Positions 1-11,954 of a stretch of 64,000 nt of DNA are shown here, in pieces (the first letter of the stretch is position 1; each line of letters starts with the position of its first letter). The stretch covers positions 3,007,920-3,071,919 of the forward strand of contig NZ_SJOM01000007.1 in NCBI RefSeq assembly GCF_004762045.1. The letters run 5' to 3'. The stretch comes from Mycobacterium sp. DL99. Lineage in GTDB: Bacteria > Actinomycetota > Actinomycetes > Mycobacteriales > Mycobacteriaceae. The position numbers and the translations under genes were made by a program. The notes under the pieces were generated by a model that was given only the letters and a program-made list of their open reading frames with translations, had not been told where the DNA came from and did not search any database.

Positions 1-203
1 TGACCGATTACACCGATATGCGCCGGTTCGGTGCGGCGGCGGTCGATCTGTGTCTGCTGGCTCAGGGCAGTCTCGACGCGTTCGTCGAGGACGACCTGGC
101 GGTGCACGATTGGGCCGCGGGCGCTCTGATCGCCGAGGAGGCCGGGGTCCGGGTGTCGCGGCCCCAGGGGCACGACTCGGTGCTGTCAGCGCGCTGGAGT
201 TGA
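1..203 (+). CDS. Inositol monophosphatase family protein, C-terminal end (partial)
   Basis: The gene enters from the left edge, so only about 66 C-terminal residues are seen (reading frame from base 3, stop at 201-203). The motif HDWAAGALIAEEAG fits the conserved W-D-x-AAG-x-L-I-x-x-EAG element of the inositol monophosphatase / HisN / CysQ superfamily, whose Asp binds a catalytic metal ion. The preceding RRFGAAAVDLCLLAQGSLDAFVE segment is also typical of this fold. Members remove phosphate from inositol phosphates, histidinol phosphate or PAP, and the exact substrate cannot be judged from the tail. Its last 18 bases overlap the end of the convergent DeoR-type regulator. Confidence 0.85.
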   Translation, partial: TDYTDMRRFGAAAVDLCLLAQGSLDAFVEDDLAVHDWAAGALIAEEAGVRVSRPQGHDSVLSARWS

Positions 204-989
204 CCGCTCTGCGTTGACGCAGATCACCGAAACTCCGGCCGACTGCAGGGCCTCGACCGCGGGATGCGTCGGCGGGCCGTCGGTGACGAGGATGGAAATG
301 GCCGATACCGGTGCGACATTGATCAGCTGGACTCGGCCGAGCTTGGTGGCATCGGCGGCCACGATCACGCGGTCCGCCGCCCGCATGGCGGCCTGCTTCA
401 CATTGCCTTCCTCGCGATGGTATTCCGAAGCACCACGTTTCCCGTCCACTCCGGCGATGCCCATGACATAGGTGTCGCAGTTGTAGCGCTGGTAGAAGTC
501 CTCGGCCTCGGCGCCGATCAGGCTCAGCTCGCCGGGGCGGACCTTTCCTCCGGTCAGCAGGATGGTGGTATCGGGTTCGTCGGCGAGTTCGACGGCCACC
601 AGCACACTGGGCGTTATCACGGTGAGTCCCAGATTGCGGCCCTTGAGGGCCCGGGCCACTGCCAGGACCGTGCTGCCGCTGTCCAAGATCACGGTTTCGC
701 GCGGAGTCAGCAGATCGGCGACCCCGCGGGCGATATGCAGTTTCTCGTCGGCGGCATCGGCGGCCCGCGAGGCAAAGGATGGTTCGGTCGACTTGCCGCC
801 GAACGCGATCGCGCCGCCCAGTACCCGGCGGGCGATGCCTTGTTCCTCGAGCCGTTCGATATCGCGGCGGATGGTCATGGCCGAGACTTCGAATTCGTCG
901 GCCAGGGTGGTGAAATCGACTTCGCGGTCGGTGTGGATCCGCGCGGCGATCGCCGCCCGCCGCGCGTGGGCGTTCATGCCTGGTGCCAT
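186..989 (-). CDS. DeoR family transcriptional regulator
   Basis: A 267-residue protein with an N-terminal winged helix-turn-helix of DeoR type (about residues 8-60, including VSAMTIRRDIERLEEQG) followed by a DeoRC sugar-phosphate sensor domain that resembles the ribose-5-phosphate isomerase fold (ARGVADLLTPRETVILDSGST and LLTGGKVRPGELSLIGAEAE). Such proteins are usually repressors of sugar or sugar-phosphate catabolism and are released by a phosphorylated intermediate. The ATG at 989 is used; an ATG four codons later (977) is an alternative. It overlaps the convergent phosphatase gene by 18 bases at its 3' end. Its target is not evident from the visible neighbours, though a link to the phosphatase is possible. 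I know of no counterpart at this position in M. tuberculosis. Confidence 0.9.
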   Translation of the reverse strand: MAPGMNAHARRAAIAARIHTDREVDFTTLADEFEVSAMTIRRDIERLEEQGIARRVLGGAIAFGGKSTEPSFASRAADAADEKLHIARGVADLLTPRETVILDSGSTVLAVARALKGRNLGLTVITPSVLVAVELADEPDTTILLTGGKVRPGELSLIGAEAEDFYQRYNCDTYVMGIAGVDGKRGASEYHREEGNVKQAAMRAADRVIVAADATKLGRVQLINVAPVSAISILVTDGPPTHPAVEALQSAGVSVICVNAERSTPAR

Positions 990-1077
990 GGTTGCAGCGT
1001 AGGGGACTGTTGTGAATTATTCACAGCAATCACAGGTGTGGGCGCGCCGGGCCGGATCGGTGCTGATGCCCCAACAG

Positions 1078-2049
1078 TCAGTGGTCGGAGTCCGCCGCGC
1101 TATCACCGGCGGGTCGCACCCGCTCACGCATGGACGCCCACAGCGCCGCGGTGGCCGCGGTGCAGGCGGCCGCGCCGGCGACGTGCACCGCGACCAGGAC
1201 GGCGGGCACCCCGGTGTAGAACTGCACGATCCCGATCAGCCCCTGTGCGCACACCAGTGCCACCAGGACACCGAGGCGGACCATGACCGGGCGTGGTGCG
1301 CGCACCGCGGTGAGTCCGAATCCCAACGCGATGATGAGCGACAGGTAGGCGACGAGCAGCGACGAATGCATGTGCACCAGCGTGGTGATCTCGACCTGTA
1401 AACGCGGGACCACGCGATCCAGGCTCTTGTCCCCGGCATGCGGGCCGGCGCCGGTCACCAGCGTGCCCGTCACCAGGACTGCGGCCAGGATGACGGCGCT
1501 CAGCGCGGTCAACTGCCGCAACGGTTTCGGCGCGGCTGCGGTGGGCGCACCGGAGTCGGGCTGACCGATCTTGACGAACAGCAGAACCGCGAGCCAGACC
1601 ATCGCCATAGATGCGAGCAGGTGGATGGCCACGGTCCACCACAGGAGGCCGGTCCGCACCGTGATGCCGCCGATGATCGCCTGGACCACGGTGGACGCCG
1701 GCATCAGCCAGGCGTAGATCAACACCTCGCGGCGACGGCGGGCCCTGGTCACGGCCAGGACGGCGGCGATGGCGGTCAGTACCACCAGGAAGGTGATCAT
1801 CCGGTTGCCGAACTCGACCACCTGGTGCACGACGGCGACTTCGGCATGCGGGACGGGCGTGAAGCTGCCCGGGAAACACTGGGGCCAGGTAGGACAGCCC
1901 AGTCCGGACGCGGTGACCCGGACGATCGCCCCGGTGACCGAGATACCGCCCTGGGTGAGGATCACCAGGAACGCGATCAGGCGCTGGACCCGAAGACTCG
2001 GCATGGGCAGCAGATCGACCAGTCGCTGGAAAGCTGTTCCGCCGGGCAC
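1078..2049 (-). CDS. ctaA: Heme A synthase (COX15/CtaA family)
   Basis: The 323-residue polytopic membrane protein carries the CtaA/COX15 signatures: GAIVRVTASGLGCPTWPQCFPGSF near residue 42, then histidines suited to heme ligation in HQVVEFGNR, AIHLLAS, HMHSSLL and AVHVAGAA. CtaA oxidises the C8 methyl of heme O to give heme A for the aa3 cytochrome oxidase. It is close to M. tuberculosis Rv1456c, which older annotations describe as an antibiotic-transport membrane protein. The GTG at 2049 matches the N-terminal length of that protein (LVDLLP is conserved); the ATG at 2004 is an alternative. It lies 52 bases beyond the ABC permease on the same strand and may be the last gene of that transcript. 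Confidence 0.9.
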   Translation of the reverse strand: MPGGTAFQRLVDLLPMPSLRVQRLIAFLVILTQGGISVTGAIVRVTASGLGCPTWPQCFPGSFTPVPHAEVAVVHQVVEFGNRMITFLVVLTAIAAVLAVTRARRRREVLIYAWLMPASTVVQAIIGGITVRTGLLWWTVAIHLLASMAMVWLAVLLFVKIGQPDSGAPTAAAPKPLRQLTALSAVILAAVLVTGTLVTGAGPHAGDKSLDRVVPRLQVEITTLVHMHSSLLVAYLSLIIALGFGLTAVRAPRPVMVRLGVLVALVCAQGLIGIVQFYTGVPAVLVAVHVAGAAACTAATAALWASMRERVRPAGDSAADSDH

Positions 2050-2101
2050 GGGCTGATCGTAGTTGATCAGGAACTACAGCCCGTAGTAGGGCTGGTGTGA
2101 A

Positions 2102-2884
2102 TCAGGTGAACCGGAACCAGCGCAGCGCGCAGATCGCGGCGACGGCACCCCACACCGCAAGGACGGCCACGCCGAACCAGTCCATCGACACCGTCATCGC
2201 CTGGGTCAGGGATTCGGTGAGGGCTCCCGATGGCGTGAGCCGGGCAGCCCAGCGCAGCGCCGACGGAACCGGGCCGCCTTCGAGGGTCAGCGCGCCGAGA
2301 CCGGCGAACACGAACCACAGCAGGTTCGCCAGGGCCAGCACGATCTCGGCCTTGAGGGTGCCGCCGAGCAACAGCCCCAACGCGGCGAACGTGGCCGTCC
2401 CCAGGGCGATGATCACCGCACCCAGCGCCAGCCCCGCCGGTGAAGGGCGCCAACCCAGCGCGAAACCGATGGCGCCCAACAGGATCGCCTGCAAGAACAC
2501 GACGGTCACGACTGCCAGCGACTTGCCGGCGATGATTCCCCACACCGGGAGCGCGGTGGCGCCGAGCCGTTTCAGGGCCCCGTAGCGGCGGTCGAAAGCC
2601 ACCGCGATGGCCTGCCCGGTGAACGCCGTGGAGATCAGGGCCAGGGCCATGATGGCCGGAGTGAAGGTCGCCGCCCGATTGTCGCCGAACGAGCCCAGCG
2701 GCAGCAGTGTCATCCCGACCAGCAGCGTGATGGGGATGAACATCGTCAGCAGCAGCTGTTCGCCGTTGCGCAGCAGCAACTTCAGTTCCAGCCCGAACTG
2801 GGCGGCCAGCATGGCCGGCACCTTGGCCGGGCGGGGGTCCGGGGAGAAGGTGCCCGGGGCGAATCGATTCGTAGCACTCGTCAT
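2102..2884 (-). CDS. ABC-2 type transporter permease
   Basis: A 260-residue integral membrane protein with about six hydrophobic segments. After a cytosolic Pro-rich N-terminus comes LGLELKLLLRNGEQ-type sequence and then the first membrane helix (LLLTMFIPITLLVGMTLLP), which is typical of ABC-2 permeases. It pairs with the ATPase encoded just upstream: the ATG at 2884 overlaps the ATPase TGA in an ATGA arrangement, which chooses this start over the much longer open frame. The pair corresponds to Rv1457c/Rv1458c of M. tuberculosis. The substrate is unknown. Drug export is the usual label, but the neighbours (heme A synthase and a lipoglycan mannosyltransferase) do not confirm it. Confidence 0.9.
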   Translation of the reverse strand: MTSATNRFAPGTFSPDPRPAKVPAMLAAQFGLELKLLLRNGEQLLLTMFIPITLLVGMTLLPLGSFGDNRAATFTPAIMALALISTAFTGQAIAVAFDRRYGALKRLGATALPVWGIIAGKSLAVVTVVFLQAILLGAIGFALGWRPSPAGLALGAVIIALGTATFAALGLLLGGTLKAEIVLALANLLWFVFAGLGALTLEGGPVPSALRWAARLTPSGALTESLTQAMTVSMDWFGVAVLAVWGAVAAICALRWFRFT

Positions 2885-3813
2885 GACCGCAGCTCCCGTC
2901 CTGTCAGGTCGAGGAAAACATCTTCGAGGCTGCGCTGCTCCACTCGCATATCGGTGGCGAGCACGTCGAGTCGGGCGCACCACGCTGTCACGGTGGCCAG
3001 CACCTGCGGATCGATGTGCCCCTCGACCAGGTACTCGCCGGGAGCGGTCTCGGTGGCCTTGTAGTTCTCCGGTAGGGCGGCCGCCAGCAGGGACAGGTCG
3101 AGCTTGCGTGGCGCGCTGAACCGCAGCTGGTTCTCGGCACCGCTGCGGGTCAGCTCGGCCGGTGTGCCGGTGGCGACTGCAACGCCGTGATCGATGATGA
3201 CGATCCGGTCGGCGAGTTCTTCGGCCTCGGTGAGATGGTGGGTCGTCAGCACGACCGTGACACCGTCGCGGCGCAGCGCATCGATCAACTCCCACACCAC
3301 AATTCGGGCGTGGGCGTCCATTCCGGCGGTGGGCTCGTCGAGGAAGACCAACTCCGGGCGGCCCACCACGGCGCAGGCCAGTGCCAGGCGTTGTTGCTGA
3401 CCGCCCGACAACCGCCGGTAGGTGGTGCGGGCGGATTCGGTCAGGCCGAGGGTGTCCATCAACCAGGCCGGGTCGAGGGGATCGGCGGCGTAGGAGGCGA
3501 CCAGATTGAGCATCTCGCCGGCCTTCGCTGCGGGGTACCCGCCGCCGCCCTGCAGCATCACGCCGATCCGTTCGCGCAACTGCGCGTTGTCCGCAACGGG
3601 ATCCAGGCCGAGGATCTCGACGCGGCCGCCGTCGGGGCGGATGAAGCCCTCGCACATCTCGACGGTGGTGGTCTTGCCCGCGCCGTTCGGGCCGAGCAGG
3701 GCGAGCACCTCGGCGCGTTGCACGTCGAGGTCGAGGTTGGCGACCGCTGTTGTCGATCCGTAGCGCTTGCTGACGCCGCGGAGCAGCACCGGATGTTCAG
3801 AACGCGAGGTCAC
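2881..3813 (-). CDS. ABC exporter ATP-binding protein
   Basis: A 310-residue nucleotide-binding subunit of the DrrA/CcmA type. Visible motifs are Walker A (GPNGAGKTTT, about residues 40-49), Q-loop (MLQGGGGYPA), signature (LSGGQQQRLALA), Walker B (LVFLDEPTAGMD) and the H-loop (TTHHL). A C-terminal extension of about 90 residues follows the ABC core, as is common in DrrA-like proteins. The start is a GTG at 3813 overlapping the stop of mptB (GTGA), and the stop overlaps the permease start, so mptB, ATPase and permease look translationally coupled. It powers export by the adjacent ABC-2 permease; the cargo is unknown. Confidence 0.92.
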   Translation of the reverse strand: MTSRSEHPVLLRGVSKRYGSTTAVANLDLDVQRAEVLALLGPNGAGKTTTVEMCEGFIRPDGGRVEILGLDPVADNAQLRERIGVMLQGGGGYPAAKAGEMLNLVASYAADPLDPAWLMDTLGLTESARTTYRRLSGGQQQRLALACAVVGRPELVFLDEPTAGMDAHARIVVWELIDALRRDGVTVVLTTHHLTEAEELADRIVIIDHGVAVATGTPAELTRSGAENQLRFSAPRKLDLSLLAAALPENYKATETAPGEYLVEGHIDPQVLATVTAWCARLDVLATDMRVEQRSLEDVFLDLTGRELRS

Positions 3814-5486
3814 GGGGATTCAGCGTAGGCGTCGGGGGACTGCGTGCGTGCCGGCGGTGGGCTTGTGTCCGTCTGACGTGACGCGCGCCACGGTAGCCGG
3901 CGCCACGTCAGCCCGATCAGGATCAGCACGATCAGCGCGCTGGCCAGCGTCGCCATCACGATCTGGAACAACGTGAACCGGTCGCCGTTGGCCGTCGGAC
4001 CGAAGATGCCGACGACCAGCGTGATGGCGATCGTGGATCCGCGGAACCCCGGCCGGGTTGCCCACGCGGCCAACGGGATCACCGCCCACAGCAGATACCA
4101 CGGTTGGACCACCGGGAACAGCAGAATCGTGCCGCCGAGGGCGACGCCCAGACCGCCCACGGGATGCAGGCGGCCGCGCATCACGGCCAGCAGCAGCCAG
4201 CTGACCAGGATCGCGATCAGGAAGACGCCGATGGCGCGGGTCAGGGCGAGTACCGCGGTGGTGTGATCGCCGAGCCCCAGCAGGATGCCGACCTGGCCGG
4301 TGCCCAGGGCCAGCAGTGTCGGCGGTGACATCCAACTGCGCACCACGTTGGCCGTGCCCAGGGTGCCCAGCCACCCGAAGCCCAGCCCGCTGGCCCAGCC
4401 GATCAGGGCCATCACTGCTATAGACACCGTGCCGAGTGGGATGCTCGCCACGAAAAACGCCTTGATCGTGCCGCCCAGACGCCAGGCCAGGGCCATCGCC
4501 ACGAATCCGAGTGCCAGTAGTGACGGCAGCTTGACCTGGGAGGACAGGGTGATCAGCACCGTGCCGGCCAGCAGCATCGCCGCGGGATACCAGTGCTCCC
4601 AGTCCTCGCGTGAGTGCGGCCAGGTCAGTGGCCGGGGAATTAATGGAGCCGTGGCGTCGATGCCGCGCAACGCGAACTCCGTGCCGGCCAGCATCAGCCC
4701 GAGCATCAGCGCCTCGTTGTGGATCCCGGCCACCAGGTGCATGAACAGCAGGGGATTACAGGCGCCCAGCCACAGAGCGCTGACCTCGGCGACGCCACAG
4801 CGCCGGGCCAGCCGCGGTGTGGCCCAGACGATGAGGCCGACACCGAGAAGCACCACGACGCGGTGGCACAGCACGGCGGCGACGATGTTCTCGCCGGTCA
4901 GGGCGGAGATACTCTCGCCGATCCACAGGAAAAGCGGTCCGTACGGCGCCGGGGTCTCGCGCCACAGGCTGGGCACCGACAACGTGAACACGTGATCGAG
5001 CCCGAGACCGGTCGCCGGGCCGACCTTGTAGGGGTTGAGCCCGATGTACCCGATCTCGCTCTGGGCCAGATACGAGTAGACGTCCTTGCTGTACATCGGC
5101 GGCGCGATCAGCAGGGGTATGGCCCACAGCAACAGCGTGCGGTCGAGCTGGCTGCGCGACATCCGGCGTGGGCCGAGGGCGAAGCGTCCCAGCATGAGCC
5201 AGGCCAGCGTCATCATCACCGCGCCGGTGGTGGTCATGGTCAGCGACACGGTCTGGATGCGGGAGGGCAGGTTGAGCAGCCGGACGCCGAAGGTCGGATC
5301 CTGCACGACGGGGCGGGCGCCCGCGCCGAGGGCGCCGATCGCCATGAGTACGGTTCCGGTGGCCCCGAACAGCCGGGTACGGCGCTGCGCGATGACCTCG
5401 GCGGGATTGAGCGGGGACCCGACGGTGCGTTCGTCGCCGTGCCACCGGGCGATCGATGAGCTGAAGGTCGACAGGCGGCTTGCCAT
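3810..5486 (-). CDS. mptB: Polyprenyl-phosphomannose-dependent alpha-(1->6) mannosyltransferase MptB
   Basis: A GT-C type membrane glycosyltransferase of 558 residues with more than ten hydrophobic helices and the MptB-like loop sequence PPMYSKDVYSYLAQSEIGYIGLNPYKVGP, which contains the acidic residue expected in the first extracytoplasmic loop. In mycobacteria and corynebacteria MptB starts the alpha-1,6 mannan backbone of lipomannan and lipoarabinomannan with polyprenyl-phosphomannose as donor. The equivalent is Rv1459c. The frame stays open to 5525, but the ATG at 5486 (MASRLSTFSSSIARWHGDE) aligns with the N-terminus of known homologues. The gene is divergent from sufR, with about 110 bases between the starts, and its end overlaps the ABC ATPase start by four bases. 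Confidence 0.9.
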   Translation of the reverse strand: MASRLSTFSSSIARWHGDERTVGSPLNPAEVIAQRRTRLFGATGTVLMAIGALGAGARPVVQDPTFGVRLLNLPSRIQTVSLTMTTTGAVMMTLAWLMLGRFALGPRRMSRSQLDRTLLLWAIPLLIAPPMYSKDVYSYLAQSEIGYIGLNPYKVGPATGLGLDHVFTLSVPSLWRETPAPYGPLFLWIGESISALTGENIVAAVLCHRVVVLLGVGLIVWATPRLARRCGVAEVSALWLGACNPLLFMHLVAGIHNEALMLGLMLAGTEFALRGIDATAPLIPRPLTWPHSREDWEHWYPAAMLLAGTVLITLSSQVKLPSLLALGFVAMALAWRLGGTIKAFFVASIPLGTVSIAVMALIGWASGLGFGWLGTLGTANVVRSWMSPPTLLALGTGQVGILLGLGDHTTAVLALTRAIGVFLIAILVSWLLLAVMRGRLHPVGGLGVALGGTILLFPVVQPWYLLWAVIPLAAWATRPGFRGSTIAITLVVGIFGPTANGDRFTLFQIVMATLASALIVLILIGLTWRRLPWRASRQTDTSPPPARTQSPDAYAESP

Positions 5487-5547
5487 CAGGGCAGCGTAAC
5501 CGTCGGCGGACGCGGTCTTCGCCACGCAACGGTGGCCCAGGTCACGT

Positions 5548-5576
5548 AAGGGTGCCCTTGCTAGAACCCCGCGGGG
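5548..5576. promoter_or_regulatory. Candidate sufR-mptB divergent operator/promoter
   Basis: The short divergent spacer contains two inverted repeats in a row: AAGGG-TG-CCCTT (5548-5559) and CCCCGCGGGG (5567-5576), separated by TGCTAGAA, whose TAGAAC could serve as a -10 element for sufR about 30 bases upstream of its GTG. SufR-type repressors and the iron regulator IdeR both use dyad operators, and this is the only space for them before the operon. The first dyad only partly resembles an iron box. Assignment is by position only. Confidence 0.35.
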
Positions 5577-5596
5577 AATTCCGTCACAATGGTGTT

Positions 5597-6400
5597 GTGA
5601 AAATACGTCGGGCGGCTGCGGGCTCGGCTTCGGTCAGTGCGCCGAAGCCGGTCAACGACGTGGTGCCGGCTTCCGACGGACATACTCGGCGCGCGATCAT
5701 CCACCTCTTGCTGGAGGGGCCCATCACGGCCGGGCAGATCGGCGAGCGGCTCGGCATTTCGGCTGCCGGCGTGCGTCGTCACCTCGATGCCCTGATCGAG
5801 GCCGGCGATGCGCAAGCCAGCGCCGCCGCTGCGTGGCAGCACAACGGTCGGGGTCGCCCCGCCAAGCGCTACCGGTTGACTGCTGCGGGGCGCGCCAAAC
5901 TCGGCCACACCTACGACGACCTCGCGGTCGCTGCGATTCGGCAGTTGCGCGAAATCGGTGGCAAGGAAGCCGTGCGGACGTTCGCGCGGCGCCGGATGGA
6001 CACCATCCTGGCCGGGGTCACCGAGGGGCCGGGCGGAGTCGCCGACACCGCCGAGCGGGTGGCCGGCGCGTTGAGTAGGGCCGGGTATGCCACCACAACG
6101 AATCCGGTGGACGGCCCGATCCACGGTGTGCAGATCTGTCAGCATCACTGCCCGGTTTCGCACGTCGCCGAAGAGTTCCCGGAGTTCTGTGAGACGGAGA
6201 ACGAGGCGTTCGCCGAGATTCTGGGCACCCACGTGCAGCGCCTGGCCACCATCGTCAACGGTGACTGCGCCTGCACCACTCACGTCCCACTCGATGCGGA
6301 CAGCGTCGAAAACAAGGCAAGTACAGACAGTTCGACCAAGGTTCGGAGCACAGCCCGCGCCCGGACGACCGCCACGATCAAACAAGGAGCGGCGACATGA
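5597..6400 (+). CDS. sufR: Fe-S cluster biogenesis transcriptional regulator SufR
   Basis: A 267-residue regulator. The N-terminal winged HTH spans about residues 30-90 ([38 protein letters not shown]). The C-terminal half has the cysteine set that binds an Fe-S cluster: [19 protein letters not shown], then [10 protein letters not shown]. SufR represses the suf operon when its cluster is loaded, so the operon is derepressed under iron or oxidative stress. It corresponds to Rv1460. The frame is open far upstream, but the GTG at 5597 (VKIRRAAAG) is chosen because it lies after the promoter region and gives the family length. The stop overlaps the sufB ATG (ATGA), coupling the regulator to the genes it controls. 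Confidence 0.93.
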   Translation: MKIRRAAAGSASVSAPKPVNDVVPASDGHTRRAIIHLLLEGPITAGQIGERLGISAAGVRRHLDALIEAGDAQASAAAAWQHNGRGRPAKRYRLTAAGRAKLGHTYDDLAVAAIRQLREIGGKEAVRTFARRRMDTILAGVTEGPGGVADTAERVAGALSRAGYATTTNPVDGPIHGVQICQHHCPVSHVAEEFPEFCETENEAFAEILGTHVQRLATIVNGDCACTTHVPLDADSVENKASTDSSTKVRSTARARTTATIKQGAAT

Positions 6401-7827
6401 CCATCACGCCCGAAACGCCATTGACCCAGGAAGAGACCATCGCGTCGCTGGGCAACTACGGCTACGGCTGGTCGGACTCGGACGTCGCAGGCGCCAGTGC
6501 GCAGCGCGGCCTGTCCGAAGCCGTCGTGCGTGACATCTCGGCCAAGAAGAGCGAGCCGGAATGGATGCTGGAGACCCGGCTGCGGGCGCTGCGCACCTTC
6601 GACAAGAAGCCCATGCCGAACTGGGGTTCCAACCTCGAGGGCATCGACTTCGACAACATCAAGTACTTCGTGCGCTCCAGTGAGAAGCAGGCCGCCACGT
6701 GGGACGACCTGCCGGCAGACATCAAGAACACCTACGACAAGCTGGGTATCCCGGAGGCTGAGAAGCAGCGTCTGGTTTCCGGCGTGGCCGCGCAGTACGA
6801 GTCCGAGGTGGTCTACCACTCCATTCGTGAGGACCTCGAGGCCCAGGGTGTGGTCTTCCTGGACACCGATACCGCGCTGCGTGAGCAGCCCGAGATCTTC
6901 AAGAAGTACTTCGGCACGGTGATCCCGGCCGGCGACAACAAGTTCTCGGCGCTGAACACCGCGGTGTGGTCGGGAGGTTCGTTCATCTACGTGCCGCCGG
7001 GTGTGCACGTCGACATCCCGCTGCAGGCCTACTTCCGGATCAACACCGAGAACATGGGCCAGTTCGAGCGGACGCTGATCATCGCCGACGAGGGCTCCTA
7101 CGTGCACTACGTCGAGGGTTGTACCGCGCCGATCTACAAGTCCGATTCACTGCACTCCGCTGTCGTGGAGATCATCGTGAAGCCCGGTGCGCGGGTGCGG
7201 TACACCACGATCCAGAACTGGTCGAACAACGTCTTCAACCTGGTCACCAAGCGGGCCCGGGCCGAGGCCGGCGCCACCATGGAGTGGATCGACGGCAACA
7301 TCGGCTCCAAGGTCACCATGAAGTACCCGGCGGTCTGGATGACCGGTGAGCACGCCAAGGGTGAGGTGCTCTCGGTGGCGTTCGCCGGTGAGGGCCAGCA
7401 CCAGGACACCGGCGCCAAGATGCTGCACCTGGCCCCGAACACGTCGTCGAACATCGTGTCCAAGTCGGTGGCCCGTGGCGGCGGCCGAGCCTCCTACCGC
7501 GGCCTGGTCCAGATCAACAAGGGCGCGCACGGTAGCAAGTCGAGCGTGAAATGCGATGCGCTGCTGGTCGATACGATCAGTCGCTCGGACACCTACCCGT
7601 ACGTCGACATCCGCGAGGACGACGTGACGATGGGTCATGAGGCCACGGTGTCGAAGGTCAGCGAGGATCAGCTGTTCTACCTGATGAGCCGCGGTATGAC
7701 CGAGGACGAGGCGATGGCGATGGTGGTGCGCGGCTTCGTCGAGCCCATCGCCAAGGAACTGCCCATGGAATACGCGCTCGAGCTGAACCGGCTGATCGAG
7801 CTGCAAATGGAAGGCGCGGTCGGTTAA
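6397..7827 (+). CDS. sufB: Fe-S cluster assembly scaffold protein SufB
   Basis: A 476-residue SufB. SufB forms the SufBC2D complex in which Fe-S clusters are built from sulfur delivered by SufS/SufU. The beta-helix core is recognisable by [32 protein letters not shown] sequence and by the C-terminal [40 protein letters not shown] block. The family residues VEGCTAPI (Cys) and the histidine in GHEAT are present. The M. tuberculosis SufB is interrupted by an intein and is about 850 residues long; this copy reads straight through at the uninterrupted family length, so no intein is present. It starts at ATG 6397 inside the sufR stop and ends directly before the sufD GTG. Confidence 0.97.
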   Translation: MTITPETPLTQEETIASLGNYGYGWSDSDVAGASAQRGLSEAVVRDISAKKSEPEWMLETRLRALRTFDKKPMPNWGSNLEGIDFDNIKYFVRSSEKQAATWDDLPADIKNTYDKLGIPEAEKQRLVSGVAAQYESEVVYHSIREDLEAQGVVFLDTDTALREQPEIFKKYFGTVIPAGDNKFSALNTAVWSGGSFIYVPPGVHVDIPLQAYFRINTENMGQFERTLIIADEGSYVHYVEGCTAPIYKSDSLHSAVVEIIVKPGARVRYTTIQNWSNNVFNLVTKRARAEAGATMEWIDGNIGSKVTMKYPAVWMTGEHAKGEVLSVAFAGEGQHQDTGAKMLHLAPNTSSNIVSKSVARGGGRASYRGLVQINKGAHGSKSSVKCDALLVDTISRSDTYPYVDIREDDVTMGHEATVSKVSEDQLFYLMSRGMTEDEAMAMVVRGFVEPIAKELPMEYALELNRLIELQMEGAVG

Positions 7828-9032
7828 GTGACACAGAATCTGACTGACGGAGCAACGGCCGCTCACAGCTCAGGCTCAACGTTGGCTGCCGCCAACAAGG
7901 GCGAGCTGTTCGCATCGTTCGATGTCAACGCCTTCGAGGTGCCTGGCGGTCGCGACGAGCTGTGGCGATTCACCCCGCTCAAGAGGCTTCGCGGTCTACA
8001 CGACGGCTCGGCTGTCGCGAACGGCAAGGCCGGCATCACCGTGACCGAGCGGCCGGGTGTGACCGTGGAGACCGTCGGCCGCGACGACAAGCGTCTCGGC
8101 GAGGGCGGTGTGCCCACCGATCGCGTTGCCGCCCAGGCCTACTCGTCGTTCGAGACGGCGACGGTGGTGACGGTCAAGCGCGACACCGAGGTGGCCGAGC
8201 CGATCGAGATCGTCGTCGACGGGCCCGGTGTGGACACCGTGGGCTATGGCCACCTTCAGATCCGGGTGGAGGAACTGTCCCGGGCGATCGTCGTGGTCGA
8301 TCTGCGCGGCAGCGGAACCTACGCCGACAACGTCGAGATCATCGTCGGTGACGCGGCCGGCCTCGGCGTCATCTGGATCGCCGACTGGGCCGACGACATG
8401 GTGCACGTCAGCTCCCACCACGCCAAGCTCGGCAAGGACGCGGTGCTCGGGCACGTCAACGTCACCCTCGGTGGCGATGTCGTGCGCACCTCGGCCACCG
8501 TGCGGTTCACCGGGCCCGGCGGTGACGCCAAGATGCTCGGTACGTACTTCGCCGACGACGGTCAGTTCTTCGAGTCGCGGTTGCTGGTCGACCACGCCCA
8601 GCCGCACTGTAAGTCCGACGTCCTCTACAAGGGCGCCCTGCAGGGAGATCCGGACTCCAAGAAGCCCGACGCGCACACGGTGTGGATCGGCGACGTGTTG
8701 ATCCGGGCCGAGGCCACCGGTACCGACACCTTCGAGGTGAACCGCAACCTGGTGCTCACCGACGGCGCCCGCGCCGATTCGGTACCCAACCTGGAGATCG
8801 AGACCGGCGAGATCGTCGGTGCCGGGCACGCCAGTGCCACCGGACGTTTCGACGACGAGCAGTTGTTCTACCTGCGCGCCCGCGGCATCCCCGAGGATCA
8901 GGCCCGCCGCCTGGTCGTACGCGGATTCTTCAACGAGATCATCGCCAAGATCGCTGTCCCCGAGGTGCGTGAGCGCCTGACCGCAGCCATCGAAAAAGAA
9001 CTTGCCATCACCGAATCGAAAGCTACGCACTA

Positions 9033-9033
<1 letters not shown>
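7828..9033 (+). CDS. sufD: Fe-S cluster assembly protein SufD
   Basis: A 401-residue SufD, the partner of SufB in the SufBC2D scaffold. The N-terminal segment ([24 protein letters not shown]) and the C-terminal beta-helix with [36 protein letters not shown] are typical and repeat the C-terminal architecture of SufB. The gene starts with a GTG immediately after the sufB TAA (no spacer) and ends with TAATG shared with the sufC start. It corresponds to Rv1462. SufD helps the scaffold acquire iron and interacts with the SufC ATPase. Confidence 0.96.
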
Positions 9034-11515
<2,482 letters not shown>

Positions 11516-11519
<4 letters not shown>

Positions 11520-11857
11520 GTGACACCGCTTCTGACGAACTGCTGGCCGACGTCGAGGAGGCCATGCGTGACGTGGTGGATCCCGAGCTCGGCATCAACG
11601 TCGTCGACCTGGGCCTGGTGTACGGCCTCGATGTCGAGGAGGGTGATGCCGGCAAGGTCGCCCTTATCGACATGACGCTCACCTCGGCGGCCTGCCCGCT
11701 GACCGACGTGATCGAGGATCAGTCACGCACCGCGCTGGTGGGCGCGGGCCTGGTGAACGAGATCAAGATCAATTGGGTCTGGAACCCGCCGTGGGGGCCG
11801 GACAAGATCACCGACGACGGCCGCGAGCAGCTTCGCGCCCTCGGTTTCACGGTCTGA
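11516..11857 (+). CDS. sufT: MIP18/DUF59 family Fe-S maturation protein SufT
   Basis: A 113-residue single-domain protein of the MIP18 (DUF59) family. The core DVEEAMRDVVDPELGINVVDLGLVYGL and the segment MTLTSAACPLTDVIEDQ, which carries the conserved Cys, are characteristic. SufT-type proteins help mature Fe-S proteins under high demand. The ATG overlaps the sufU stop, so it is the last gene of the coupled suf operon. A GC-rich hairpin follows 5 bases after the stop. It corresponds to Rv1466. Confidence 0.93.
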
Positions 11858-11862
11858 CGGCC

Positions 11863-11882
11863 GGGCGCCTCTCCTGGGCGCC
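11863..11882 (+). terminator. Hairpin at the end of the suf operon
   Basis: GGCGCC (11864-11869) and GGCGCC (11877-11882) pair around a CTCCT-type loop just after the sufT stop. There is no T-run, as is usual for mycobacterial hairpin terminators. The position at the end of the operon supports a terminator role. Confidence 0.5.
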
Positions 11883-11954
11883 ACCCCGTTCAGCCGACAG
11901 GCTTGTCGGCACCCGGTGCTACCAATATCGCCACTAGGCGAAACGGAGGCGCGC

